A DNA stretch of 64,000 nucleotides from Kiritimatiellia bacterium (GTDB taxonomy: Bacteria > Verrucomicrobiota > Kiritimatiellia > UBA8416 > YA12-FULL-48-11). The translations under genes were made by a program, and so were the position numbers. The notes under the pieces are model-generated. The model had not been told where the DNA came from. It did no database searches and saw only the letters and a list, made by a program, of their open reading frames with translations. The DNA lies in NCBI GenBank assembly GCA_028716365.1, contig JAQUPZ010000002.1, positions 513,005 through 577,004 of the forward strand, read 5' to 3'. Positions 27,384-34,861 of this stretch are shown in pieces; within the stretch, counting starts at the first letter, position 1, and each line of letters begins with the position of its first letter.

Positions 27384-27863
27384 AAGATATTACCTCTTTA
27401 ATCGCATTCTTCATCTTAATCCTAATCGTAATTTTCTATATATGACCGTTGGACAGGGATATTACCCATCGCAGTCTGACACCCGCAATCAAATAAAAAA
27501 CTTCTTCATAATCCGTGGTTAACATCTCTTTTCCTCTTTTCCCTCGCTTTCCCGTCTCTTATTTTGTATTTTCTCCAGAATGAGGTCGCGCATTGCTTGG
27601 CCGGAAGGAGCCAGGTTTTGTAATGCTCCCATCCCAAGTTACCCGGCATAATGCCACACCGTAGGCCTTGCGAAGGCGCATAATCCACGGGCACGGAGTG
27701 TTTTCAGGAATATAGTTACTAGAACATACACTTTTGCGAAAAGGCTGTGTTTTGTTGATGTTTTTAACAGGAATAATGAGTAATCTATAACTATTTAGGC
27801 GAATATGTCACCCTAATGATTTAGGCGAACGTTCGCCTAAATCATGTTCGGTGTGAGGAAGAC
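27384..27863. other. Border region between CAZyme block and cassette cluster
   Basis: These 480 nt carry no convincing gene. A 62-residue - strand frame (27506-27694) lacks a ribosome site and looks like repeat-derived sequence. The right end contains TTTAGGCGAA at 27794-27803 and the 30-bp palindrome 27816-27845. Transcription diverges from this region. Confidence 0.5.
27816..27845. promoter_or_regulatory. Perfect 30-bp palindrome with a third half-site
   Basis: ATGATTTAGGCGAAC is followed directly by its exact reverse complement, centred at 27830/27831. A direct half-site ATTTAGGCGAA lies at 27793-27803. It ends 18 nt before the ATG at 27864. It could be an operator. The centre GGCGAAC|GTTCGCC could also be two fused attC-type ends. 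Confidence 0.6.
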
Positions 27864-28187
27864 ATGACAGAAAATGCAATAGGGTTAATCATAATACTTA
27901 TCGCTGCAATCTCGGTTCTTGCCGTAGGAATCGCGCGTGTGTTCAAAAAGCAAAACAACAGTTGGAATTACTTACTAGCAGGACTCCTAGGCTGCATATG
28001 GTTGGTTCTCACAATCGCCCGAAATGAATGTTACAACAATCCAAACCCAAGGATACTTTCATTCCTTAATTATTTTAAGCATCTTATCACGGGAGCAGTA
28101 ATAGTTCTTGGCATCCAAGGAGTCATACAAGAAGTAAAGTTAAGAAAGAATAAGACACCGAACCATCCATCGGAGCGTACTCGGTGA
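27864..28187 (+). CDS. Small membrane protein in cassette 1, unknown
   Basis: The 107-residue protein has three hydrophobic segments (about 5-25, 35-53 and 70-88) and a basic C-terminal tail (RKNKTPNHPSERTR). AGGAA precedes the ATG. Its stop codon lies inside the first attC-like site (28157-28231), so the last ten residues are encoded by recombination-site DNA, as often seen in integron cassettes. I see no recognisable family. Confidence 0.55.
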   Translation: MTENAIGLIIILIAAISVLAVGIARVFKKQNNSWNYLLAGLLGCIWLVLTIARNECYNNPNPRILSFLNYFKHLITGAVIVLGIQGVIQEVKLRKNKTPNHPSERTR

Positions 28188-28231
28188 CCCGCGCGGCGCG
28201 GTCACCTCGACGCTCAATGGTTTCGTTGGCC
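28157..28231 (+). repeat. attC-like site 1
   Basis: Ends are ACCGAAC and GTTGGCC. The inner arms GAGCGTACTCGGTGACC and GGTCACCTCGACGCTC pair with a few unpaired bases. It spans the stop of the first gene and ends 7 nt before the next ATG. Confidence 0.6.
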
Positions 28232-28238
28232 GAAAAGA

Positions 28239-28970
28239 ATGAATACAGATCAAGTCTACAACGCCAGCCTGAACCTCCTTGCGTCTCTTCTTCAGGAATC
28301 CTGTTCCCATACACTTGATCAACACCCTCGCGAGCAATTTGTTTTTCGGAATGCCAGATCAATATTTAATATTGCACAGGATCTGATGTGCCTTGATAAA
28401 CATGACAGGATTGATTCAATGTTCGTATTGGTTCGTCCTTTGTTTGAAAGTCTTTTTAATTTGGCCGCGGCAGTTAATAATCCTCAGTTCGTGGCCGAAA
28501 AACATGTAGCTGAAATCGAATACTGCAGGACAAGGCTTGAGAAATGGACGGAGTTTGAGGGAAAAGAGAAAAATAATCCATTCGCAGATCAAATTCATGA
28601 CTTGTCAATATTAGCCGAGGAGCTGAGAGAGAAGTATTCGATAACAAGCCATAAGAAATGGAAAACGCTGGAGGTCGCAAAAGCAGCCAACTTGGAAGAT
28701 CATTACATAAGAGAATATTTCATGTTTAGCCAAAACACGCATGCTTCCATAGCGGGCTTAATTGCACAAGAAAATGAATGTGGCCGAAAACAAATAATCA
28801 GATGCGCAATTCATGTTCTCTTGGCAACGACTGGTCATGCAGCCCAAATCCTTCCAACCTTAGACCCACAACAATATATTGATAAAGCAACATCTCTCAT
28901 AAAAGAACTAACCCAAATGATGAGAGAAGGAGTTTTCAGAGAAGACGGCCAACCACCAAATGCAGAGTAA
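28239..28970 (+). CDS. DUF5677-like protein in cassette 2
   Basis: The 243-residue, mostly helical protein contains DSMFVLVRPLFESLFNLAAA and YFMFSQNTHASIAGL. This resembles the conserved Arg-x-x-x-Glu helix and later His of DUF5677-type proteins, whose function is unknown. The base composition is more AT-rich than the flanking chromosome. The TAA at 28968-28970 falls inside the second attC-like site. The ribosome site is weak (GAAAAG). It is likely cytosolic. Assignment to the family is by eye only. Confidence 0.6.
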   Translation: MNTDQVYNASLNLLASLLQESCSHTLDQHPREQFVFRNARSIFNIAQDLMCLDKHDRIDSMFVLVRPLFESLFNLAAAVNNPQFVAEKHVAEIEYCRTRLEKWTEFEGKEKNNPFADQIHDLSILAEELREKYSITSHKKWKTLEVAKAANLEDHYIREYFMFSQNTHASIAGLIAQENECGRKQIIRCAIHVLLATTGHAAQILPTLDPQQYIDKATSLIKELTQMMREGVFREDGQPPNAE

Positions 28971-29010
28971 GTCGCAGAAGCCGCGCCGCCCCTGATTTGA
29001 GGCGTTGATC
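28947..29010 (+). repeat. attC-like site 2
   Basis: Left GGCCAACCACCAAAT pairs with right ATTTGAGGCGTTGATC with two small bulges. The loop region contains GCCGCGCCGCCCC. It overlaps the stop of the DUF5677-like gene and ends 14 nt before the tspO ATG. Confidence 0.6.
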
Positions 29011-29024
29011 AGAATGCGAATGAC

Positions 29025-29408
29025 ATGAATGAGTGGTATTCAACATTGAACCGACCCACGTTCACTCCTCCAAACTGGATATTCGCACCCGTCTGGACGG
29101 TACTGTACATAACGATCGTAATTTCGATATTTCTTTACTACCGGTCATCTCCGAAATCACACGTTGTTTGGACATCGGCTGTACTCGCAGTTCATCTCGT
29201 GACTAATTTCATTTGGACATATCTCTTTTTTGAACTCCAGTCGCCTGCGATGGCGCTGATGGATATTGTTATTCTGGATGTCTCTCTCGCTGTACTCATT
29301 TGCTGGTTCTGGAAATCAAGCGTGCTCGCCGGAGCCCTTCTCCTTCCATATTTGGCTTGGGTTCTGTTTGCTACCTACTTGAATTACGGGTTCTACAGGC
29401 TAAACTGA
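29025..29408 (+). CDS. tspO: TspO/MBR family protein (short form)
   Basis: The 127-residue protein carries the family signature WYSTLNRPTFTPPNWIFAPVWTVLY at its very N-terminus and PYLAWVLFATYLNYGF at the C-terminus, with four hydrophobic segments. Usual TspO proteins are about 155-160 residues with five helices, so the first helix is missing here. Family members bind and degrade porphyrins or regulate tetrapyrrole handling in membranes. It sits between two attC-like sites as a single-gene cassette. Confidence 0.85.
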   Translation: MNEWYSTLNRPTFTPPNWIFAPVWTVLYITIVISIFLYYRSSPKSHVVWTSAVLAVHLVTNFIWTYLFFELQSPAMALMDIVILDVSLAVLICWFWKSSVLAGALLLPYLAWVLFATYLNYGFYRLN

Positions 29409-29410
29409 AG

Positions 29411-29472
29411 ATCGAACAAAGAGGTTTCCATGGTACGCGGCAAACCGCGCCCGTGAAATCAAATGTTAAGAT
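29411..29472 (+). repeat. attC-like site 3
   Basis: Left end ATCGAAC and right end GTTAAGAT pair. Inner TTTCCATGGTACGCGG pairs with CCGCGCCCGTGAAA allowing bulges. It starts 3 nt after the tspO stop. Confidence 0.6.
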
Positions 29473-29486
29473 AAGGAGGAAAAAAT

Positions 29487-30428
29487 ATGCGAATAATATA
29501 TTATGCATTATTTTTAATTGGAGTTGCTACTAGCCAAACAGCGTTCTCGGCCTCCATTTCATTGTCATTACCAGAATTGCCATGGTCACTGGAAATTGCA
29601 ACCCCTGGATTTACAGTTGAAAAGATGGATATTTCACCTGATGGAGCTGCTGCGAGGCTTCAGGCAAGAAACAAAGCAAGTAGTGTTATATTGTCTGTAT
29701 TTCTGGAACCGGCTGCCCAGAAGGGTGACTCAAAGGCATGTCGTGAATATTATTGGAATAGGGCAAAGCAGAGTCCCATCAAGAAAGAACAGATCAGTAT
29801 GCATGAGACCGGTTCGATAGCTGTTGTCGAATATATCGCTACTGAATATCTTGGTAGAAAAACAAACCAGAAGAACCTCAACGCATACCTTGCTGAAGGT
29901 GAATACTGGATAGATGTGCACCTCTCAAAGACCGATGACGAAGGTACTTTGCAGTCCATTCTGAAGAGCATCCGGATCAACCCCACATATATCCCGACCG
30001 CTTCTGATCGTTTCGATTTTGGAAACATTTACTTCAAACAGAAAAACTACAAAAAGGCCGTGACACAGTACGAGAATGCGTTCGTGCTTGAAAAGCAGAA
30101 ATCCTCTCTTCCGCGGAATACATGGATCGTCCTCGTTGATCAACTCGGGATGTCATATGGCATTTCAGGTGATTTGGCTAAATCGAAACAACTTCTCAAA
30201 TGGGCAATCTCCAAGGAACCGGAATACCCGATGTTCTATTACAACTTGGCGTGTACTTTTGCAGAGATGGACAACTTCGAGGAAGCGCTTCAAAATCTCC
30301 GACTGGCGTACAAATATAAACACAACTCATTACCTGGCGAGTCCGTTCCTAACCCCAGAACTGACTCGTCCTTCGCAAAGTATCTCTCCAATCCGGTATT
30401 CTCGACGGAACTCAACAAGATGAAATGA
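29487..30428 (+). CDS. Secreted TPR-repeat protein, unknown role
   Basis: The 313-residue protein has a signal peptide (about 1-21), a beta-rich N-terminal domain (about 25-165) and tetratricopeptide-like repeats from about 170 (FDFGNIYFKQKNYKKAVTQY, GMSYGISGDLAKSKQLLKWA, YNLACTFAEMDNFEEALQNL). TPR domains mediate protein contacts; no partner is visible. AAGGAGG lies 7 nt before the ATG, a stronger ribosome site than in most genes of this cluster. The final A of its TGA is the first base of attC-like site 4. Confidence 0.75.
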   Translation: MRIIYYALFLIGVATSQTAFSASISLSLPELPWSLEIATPGFTVEKMDISPDGAAARLQARNKASSVILSVFLEPAAQKGDSKACREYYWNRAKQSPIKKEQISMHETGSIAVVEYIATEYLGRKTNQKNLNAYLAEGEYWIDVHLSKTDDEGTLQSILKSIRINPTYIPTASDRFDFGNIYFKQKNYKKAVTQYENAFVLEKQKSSLPRNTWIVLVDQLGMSYGISGDLAKSKQLLKWAISKEPEYPMFYYNLACTFAEMDNFEEALQNLRLAYKYKHNSLPGESVPNPRTDSSFAKYLSNPVFSTELNKMK

Positions 30429-30493
30429 TCCAACGCTCGAAGCTTACTCGGTGACCGCGGCGGTTACCTCGTGGCTAAAGCTGGTCGTTGGGC
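30428..30493 (+). repeat. attC-like site 4 (exact consensus ends)
   Basis: The ends are ATCCAAC and GTTGGGC, both exact matches to RYYYAAC and GTTRRRY. The arms (CGCTCGAAGCTTACTCGGT / GGTTACC..AAAGCTGGTCG) pair with extra unpaired bases. Length is 66 bp. This is the best of the series. Confidence 0.75.
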
Positions 30494-30507
30494 TTGAGAA
30501 GAATAAA

Positions 30508-30912
30508 ATGAAAAAGCAAATACCATTCATTACTTTAGTGAGTATTGGCTTGATCGAAGTTTTCTATGGAATCCTCTGGGGGAAAATGAGGATTTACGCC
30601 CATGAAGCTCCTTTCTCCCATGAGATGAACTATACAAAATGGACAGATTCACAGGCCGTTGCCTACCGAAAATACATCGACATTTTCAAGGACCAATGGT
30701 CAATTGTTGCATGGTTCGGATTGCTAACAATTGTTGCGGCTATAATCTGGTTCCTGATTGACAGAAGAATAGAAGCAAAAGCGAAAGCCCAACCACCTTC
30801 TGCTGGCGACGCTGAAAACAGCGCGCCAGAGAAGTACCGTCAGGCGGGAAAAGATATAAAGACATACACACATGAAAGAATTGAAAATCAGCAAAGTCTT
30901 CATGTTGATTGA
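30508..30912 (+). CDS. Small membrane protein in cassette, unknown
   Basis: The 134-residue protein starts at the ATG at 30508; an upstream in-frame GTG lies inside the attC-like site. It has hydrophobic segments at about 6-24 and 67-86 and a charged tail. Its C-terminal PPSAGDAENSAPEK is encoded by attC-like site 5. A similar tail (PSSAGDTETSVHEK) ends the cassette protein at 57172-57540, because both sites share sequence. The frame runs on into the next cassette and overlaps the flavin reductase gene by 41 nt. Confidence 0.55.
   Translation: MKKQIPFITLVSIGLIEVFYGILWGKMRIYAHEAPFSHEMNYTKWTDSQAVAYRKYIDIFKDQWSIVAWFGLLTIVAAIIWFLIDRRIEAKAKAQPPSAGDAENSAPEKYRQAGKDIKTYTHERIENQQSLHVD
30787..30845 (+). 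repeat. attC-like site 5
   Basis: Left GCCCAAC matches RYYYAAC. The right end GTCAGGC differs from GTTRRRY by one base. CTTCTGCTGGCG pairs with CGCCAGAGAAG with one extra-helical G, a typical attC feature. It is closely related in sequence to the site at 57490-57548. Confidence 0.7.
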
Positions 30913-31414
30913 ACCGGGGCCCGTTGTCCTTGTTACAACGAATGATGGAAAGAAGGACAACATCATGACGATTTCATGGACAATGGTTTTGGATTTCACG
31001 CCGGTTTTTGCCATAACCACTGGAGAATGGAATTATTCTTTTGCGGCTCTTCGGAACACAAAGGAATGTGTTATTTCAATCCCCACGGTTGATATGCTTG
31101 ATAAAGTCGTTGGAATAGGAACATGCTCCGGTTCTGATACAGACAAATTTACCAAATTCAAGCTCACTCCCGTAAAAGGCAGAATAGTAAAAGCGCCTTT
31201 GATAAAAGAATGCCTCGCTAATATCGAGTGTAAAGTCGTCGACATCGTTAAAAAACACAACATTGTCGTTCTCGAAGCCGTTGCGGCATACTTTGACGCC
31301 TCGCGCAAAGAGAAACGAATTGTTCACGCCGTCGGTGACGGTACATTTATCGTAGATGGGCGCAAACTATCCCGGAAAAAAATGATGGCATCCAAAATTC
31401 CAAACGGCATTTAA
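30872..31414 (+). CDS. Flavin reductase-like FMN-binding protein
   Basis: The 180-residue protein resembles the flavin reductase-like domain family: EPGPVVLVTTNDGKKDNIMTISW, CVISIPTVDM and GTCSGSDTDKF are typical of the FMN-binding split barrel. Members reduce flavin with NAD(P)H or bind FMN in small oxidoreductases. The sequence is relatively AT-rich. The start overlaps the previous frame, which reads through attC-like site 5. Its stop overlaps ATTTAAC, a possible remnant of another site end. Confidence 0.85.
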   Translation: MKELKISKVFMLIEPGPVVLVTTNDGKKDNIMTISWTMVLDFTPVFAITTGEWNYSFAALRNTKECVISIPTVDMLDKVVGIGTCSGSDTDKFTKFKLTPVKGRIVKAPLIKECLANIECKVVDIVKKHNIVVLEAVAAYFDASRKEKRIVHAVGDGTFIVDGRKLSRKKMMASKIPNGI

Positions 31415-31442
31415 CGCTCGACTACATCGCTGGGGTGTCTTT

Positions 31443-32780
31443 ATGAAAACAATGAAAAGGCGAATGTTCCATGTGCTGGTGGTGGTGGCGTGCCTGGCGA
31501 GCGGTTCCGCAGCGGGAGAGTATACCCTCTACGATGATTTCACGTGGCCCAATACCACTCTTGACAGGACGAAATGGTGGAGAGGAGGCCTGGATGGCGT
31601 AGACGGCACCAACGCCATACTGAACGAGTCAGATCTTACAACTTCGATGATGTTCCTCGAAGGTGACTTTAAGTTTGTGATTGGCGGCCCCTCCTCCTCT
31701 TCGCAGGGGCTATTTGGTTTGGGTGATATTGATGACGGTGATCCGTTCCTCATTCTTTCCGACAAGGGGGCCGGCTGGCACTTTCATGTTCGAAGCGGCG
31801 CTAAAACTTATACCGGCCCGGTTATTGCATCCTCGCTGGCCAGGGGTGATGTGGTTGAGTTTCATTGGGACTCGACCGGTTCCAGTGTCTCAATAAACGG
31901 AGTGGTGAAGGATTCGCAGACCACCGTGCACCCGCCTCCCATGCCGCTGACCATACTGGAGTGGACTGGCACTGCGACCAAGCCGGATAAGGCTAGCGGC
32001 AAGATCGTCCTGGATTCCGTCAGTTATTCGGCTTCCACGGTTTCCAGCCCGAAATTGTCGGCGACGACGCTTGTAGCGTCAGCCCATGCGAAAGTAGTAT
32101 CTGCTACGCTGGTGGAAGACACTTTCGTCGACAGTTCAAACCCGTGCACGAATTTCAATGGAAGCACGCATCAGATTTACATTCGAAACTGCCGATATCA
32201 TCCCGACCTCACCGGGGCCGGGAAAACAGTCGACGCAGGTCAACTGGGATTGGTTCAGTTTGCCTTGCCACAACTGCCAGCCGGCTGGAAAGTGACCGGC
32301 GCAAAGCTTGCGGGTATGGTTGCCCAGAACCACAAGCTTTACGGCAGGCCCGGTTGGGCGCCGGGCAGGCCGATAGAGCTGGAGGTGCTTGGTCTCAGTG
32401 AAAATCCTGATCTTACCACGGTTACTTACAATGCTGTACATGATGCCAAGGGCCATGGCGTGATAACCGATTATACAGCTTCCGGCAGTGTCAATTTCAC
32501 TTTCGGCAGTCAGGTTCAGTCTCTGGAGGTTCTGCGATTCAGTACGTCCACGACGCCTGCAGGCAGTGTTCTGCAGTTCCCGGACCAACAGGGCGGGCTG
32601 TACGCATTCGTGCGAAGTAAGATCAGTCAGACGGAACCGAGGGTTATTACACTCGCCATTGGCCCGGGTCGTACGCAGGCTGTATCAGGGATGGAGTGCG
32701 ATTTTAAGTTGTACGCCAAGGAGAATACTGCCGGACGGGCCCCTATCTCGCTGACACTGGAACTAGAACAGGTGCCATAA
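31443..32780 (+). CDS. Secreted two-domain beta-sandwich protein
   Basis: The 445-residue protein has a signal peptide (about 8-25) and a lectin-like jelly-roll domain (YDDFTWPNTTLDRTKWW to about 205). The C-terminal domain resembles DNRLRE/CBM96-type modules (EDTFVDSSNP, LGLVQFALPQLPAGWKVTGAKLAG). It probably binds polysaccharide outside the cell. It is longer and more GC-rich than its cassette neighbours. No complete attC-like site separates it from the flavin reductase gene, so it could be an insertion or share one cassette with it. Confidence 0.6.
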   Translation: MKTMKRRMFHVLVVVACLASGSAAGEYTLYDDFTWPNTTLDRTKWWRGGLDGVDGTNAILNESDLTTSMMFLEGDFKFVIGGPSSSSQGLFGLGDIDDGDPFLILSDKGAGWHFHVRSGAKTYTGPVIASSLARGDVVEFHWDSTGSSVSINGVVKDSQTTVHPPPMPLTILEWTGTATKPDKASGKIVLDSVSYSASTVSSPKLSATTLVASAHAKVVSATLVEDTFVDSSNPCTNFNGSTHQIYIRNCRYHPDLTGAGKTVDAGQLGLVQFALPQLPAGWKVTGAKLAGMVAQNHKLYGRPGWAPGRPIELEVLGLSENPDLTTVTYNAVHDAKGHGVITDYTASGSVNFTFGSQVQSLEVLRFSTSTTPAGSVLQFPDQQGGLYAFVRSKISQTEPRVITLAIGPGRTQAVSGMECDFKLYAKENTAGRAPISLTLELEQVP

Positions 32781-32859
32781 CTGTCAACAGCTCTCCGCTC
32801 TCAGGGCAAAAGCGGAAAATCCGCGAGACTGCGCCATAAATTTCACTCCATATGATGAA

Positions 32860-32925
32860 CCCCAACCATCTGCCAGAAGTTATTCGCCCGAAGACGGGCG
32901 AATAACCTCAGCATAAATGTACGGA
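32860..32925 (+). repeat. attC-like site 6 with perfect inner hairpin
   Basis: The inner stem GTTATTCGCCCG-aaga-CGGGCGAATAAC (32879-32906) is a perfect 12-bp pair. Outer ends CCCCAAC and GTACGGA pair imperfectly. It ends 6 nt before the glycosylase ATG. The inner stem alone could also act as a transcription barrier. Confidence 0.5.
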
Positions 32926-32931
32926 ACGAAC

Positions 32932-33543
32932 ATGAAGAAGAGATGCACATGGTGCGGTAGCGACCCCCTCTATATCTCATACCACGATCAAGAATGGGGC
33001 GTGCCGGTTCATGATGACCGACACCTTTTTGAGTTCCTCGTGCTGGAAGGGGCACAGGCTGGTCTGAGCTGGCTTACGATACTGAAGAAGAGAGAGAACT
33101 ACCGAAAGGCCTTTCGCGCGTTCGACTTCGAACGCATCGCCAGATACGGCCGGCAAGACATTACCCGTCTTCTCAATGATCCAGGTATCGTGAGAAATCG
33201 CCTCAAAATAGAAGCGGCGATCAAGAATGCGCAGGGCGTCCTTGCCATCCGGCAGGAGTTCGGGTCCCTCGACGCGTTTCTATGGTGCTACGTTGATGGC
33301 ACACCCTTACAGAACACCTGGAAACATATGTCTGAACTTCCTGCGAAGACAAAGGAATCGGACCAGATGAGCAAAGATCTAAAGAAACGAGGGTTCAACT
33401 TCGCAGGTTCAACCATCTGTTATGCGTTCATGCAGGCGGTCGGCATGGTGAATGACCATCTCGTCGGTTGTTTCCGCCATGCTGAAGTTCAGAAGATGGC
33501 CCAACAAGACAAATCCGGCGTATGCGGTAGATCGCGCCGCTGA
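32932..33543 (+). CDS. tag: DNA-3-methyladenine glycosylase I
   Basis: About 203 residues from the ATG at 32932. Motifs are CTWCGSDPLYISYHDQEWG at the N-terminus, LFEFLVLEGAQAGLSW, and a C-terminal HLVGCFRH. Cys5, His18 and the C-terminal His and Cys correspond to the zinc ligands of Tag. The enzyme removes 3-methyladenine from alkylated DNA for base-excision repair in the cytosol. It follows attC-like site 6 by 6 nt. Repair genes are known cargo of cassette arrays, but this location is inferred from position only. Confidence 0.93.
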   Translation: MKKRCTWCGSDPLYISYHDQEWGVPVHDDRHLFEFLVLEGAQAGLSWLTILKKRENYRKAFRAFDFERIARYGRQDITRLLNDPGIVRNRLKIEAAIKNAQGVLAIRQEFGSLDAFLWCYVDGTPLQNTWKHMSELPAKTKESDQMSKDLKKRGFNFAGSTICYAFMQAVGMVNDHLVGCFRHAEVQKMAQQDKSGVCGRSRR

Positions 33544-33552
33544 TTTATATTG

Positions 33553-33614
33553 AATGAACCTTTTTTGTATGGGCGTATACTCGGCCAAACAATCTTTTAA
33601 TGGTACGGTTCGCA
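33553..33614 (+). repeat. Degenerate attC-like site 7
   Basis: AATGAACC at the left pairs with GGTTCGC at the right, 62 bp in all. The interior pairs poorly. It lies 10 nt after the tag stop and 30 nt before the next ATG. Confidence 0.35.
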
Positions 33615-33643
33615 AATCGGGATAAGTAATCAAGGAGGATAAA

Positions 33644-33985
33644 ATGGGAAAAATACAAATCTCCATGTGTGCAATCTTCGCCTGTGCCGTTATACTCCCG
33701 GGCTGTCTTACCTCTCCCCGGAGCGCAAACCTCATGCAGGCTCAATGCGTCATTGAGGCACAGGAACCTAATGAGATTGTCGAAGTAATGCTTGACGGCA
33801 AGCTGATCTACAGTGGCAAGACGAGCAATAGTGGTACAGCCGGCAATCTGCAAAGATGTGTATTTACAGCACGGCCCGGCAATCACCAGCTTGTCGTCAG
33901 CGCCAGCGGGTACGAGTTATGGGAAAAGAAGATCAGTCTCGTCGGCGGCAGTAACGAATTCTGGGCAAAGTTGAAGAAGAAATAG
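33644..33985 (+). CDS. PEGA-domain-like lipoprotein
   Basis: The 113-residue protein has a lipoprotein signal with lipobox ILPGC (Cys near residue 22). A small beta domain follows (VEVMLDGKLIYSGKTSN ... TARPGNHQLVVSASGYELWEKKI) that resembles PEGA surface domains. It should be anchored in the outer or inner membrane, facing the periplasm. AAGGAGG precedes the ATG. The partner is unknown. The following 75-nt gap contains GCCGAACCGTTGAGAC, which looks like a collapsed attC-type pair. Confidence 0.7.
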   Translation: MGKIQISMCAIFACAVILPGCLTSPRSANLMQAQCVIEAQEPNEIVEVMLDGKLIYSGKTSNSGTAGNLQRCVFTARPGNHQLVVSASGYELWEKKISLVGGSNEFWAKLKKK

Positions 33986-34060
33986 AAGCCGAACCGTTGA
34001 GACTGGGACAACAGCGCATTCTGATTCATAACATACTGCACGAGATGTAGTGAGGTACAT

Positions 34061-34837
34061 ATGAAACAAAAAGGTACCGGAACATTATTGAGAAGATACG
34101 TTTGCTTGCTCGCCGCCTGTTCTCTGGTTATCTGCACGGTTGTTGATGTCATGGCGCAAGCACCCGCAGGACCACCAAAAGGAGGCGGGTGCTATCGGCC
34201 CAGTGACTTGGTTGAGTTGGTCAGACTCGATCCGACAATCAAGCTCGATATCCGGTATGCTACGACCAACAACTTCACCGGCAAAGCAGTGTATTCCGAA
34301 CCGCGCGCTTTCCTGCAAAAACCTGCTGCCGGGGCGCTTGTGGCGGCTCACCGGTGGTTGAAGGAACAAGGCTATGGTCTGCTGATCTATGATGCCTATC
34401 GTCCCTGGACTGTAACAAAACTGTTCTGGGACATCACGCCGCCGAATAAGCGGGCGTTTGTGGCTGATCCATCGCTCGGCTCCAAACACAACCGGGGGTG
34501 CGCAGTTGACCTCAGCCTCTTCGACCTTAAGACCGGTCGCGAGGTGGAGATGCCGAGCGCATATGATGATATGACCGAACGTGCCTTCGTGACTCACGCA
34601 GGCGGAACGGCCGAGCAGCGGAAGCGGCGGGACCTGTTGCGAAAGGCCATGGAGCGCGAGGGTTACTTCTTCGTTTACCCCGAAGAATGGTGGCACTATG
34701 ACTTCAAGGATTTTAGAGATTTTGCAGTCCAAGACATCGCGTTCTCGGAAATCGCTTCGCCGGCAAAACCAAAGGAATCAACGTCGGTCCTAACTACTTC
34801 CCCCGGCACCGGACGCTCAAACAGCTCGCGCCGGTGA
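34061..34837 (+). CDS. D-alanyl-D-alanine dipeptidase, VanX/DdpX type, secreted
   Basis: The 258-residue protein has a signal peptide (about 12-32). The M15D peptidase motifs are YDAYRPWTVTKLFW, SKHNRGCAVDLSLFD (SxHxxGxAxD, Zn ligands) and PEEWWHYDFKD (catalytic Glu and third Zn ligand His). The family cleaves D-Ala-D-Ala for cell-wall recycling or, in VanX, for glycopeptide resistance. A signal peptide argues for a periplasmic recycling role. The last 17 residues are encoded by attC-like site 8. Confidence 0.9.
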   Translation: MKQKGTGTLLRRYVCLLAACSLVICTVVDVMAQAPAGPPKGGGCYRPSDLVELVRLDPTIKLDIRYATTNNFTGKAVYSEPRAFLQKPAAGALVAAHRWLKEQGYGLLIYDAYRPWTVTKLFWDITPPNKRAFVADPSLGSKHNRGCAVDLSLFDLKTGREVEMPSAYDDMTERAFVTHAGGTAEQRKRRDLLRKAMEREGYFFVYPEEWWHYDFKDFRDFAVQDIAFSEIASPAKPKESTSVLTTSPGTGRSNSSRR

Positions 34838-34853
34838 GTGGCAGTGTTGGAGC
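34787..34853 (+). repeat. attC-like site 8
   Basis: Left GTCCTAAC and right GTTGGAGC pair. Inner CACCGGACG pairs with CGCGCCGGTG. It overlaps the dipeptidase stop and contributes GGAG to the ribosome site of the next gene. Confidence 0.6.
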
Positions 34854-34861
34854 ACCATGAA

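Noticed and set aside
27506-27694. 62-residue - strand frame in the border region
   Set aside because: No ribosome site; the low-complexity, Arg-rich end looks like translated intergenic repeat.
31409-31415. ATTTAAC at the flavin reductase stop as an attC left end
   Set aside because: No GTTRRRY partner or pairing arm follows before the next gene; at most it is a remnant.
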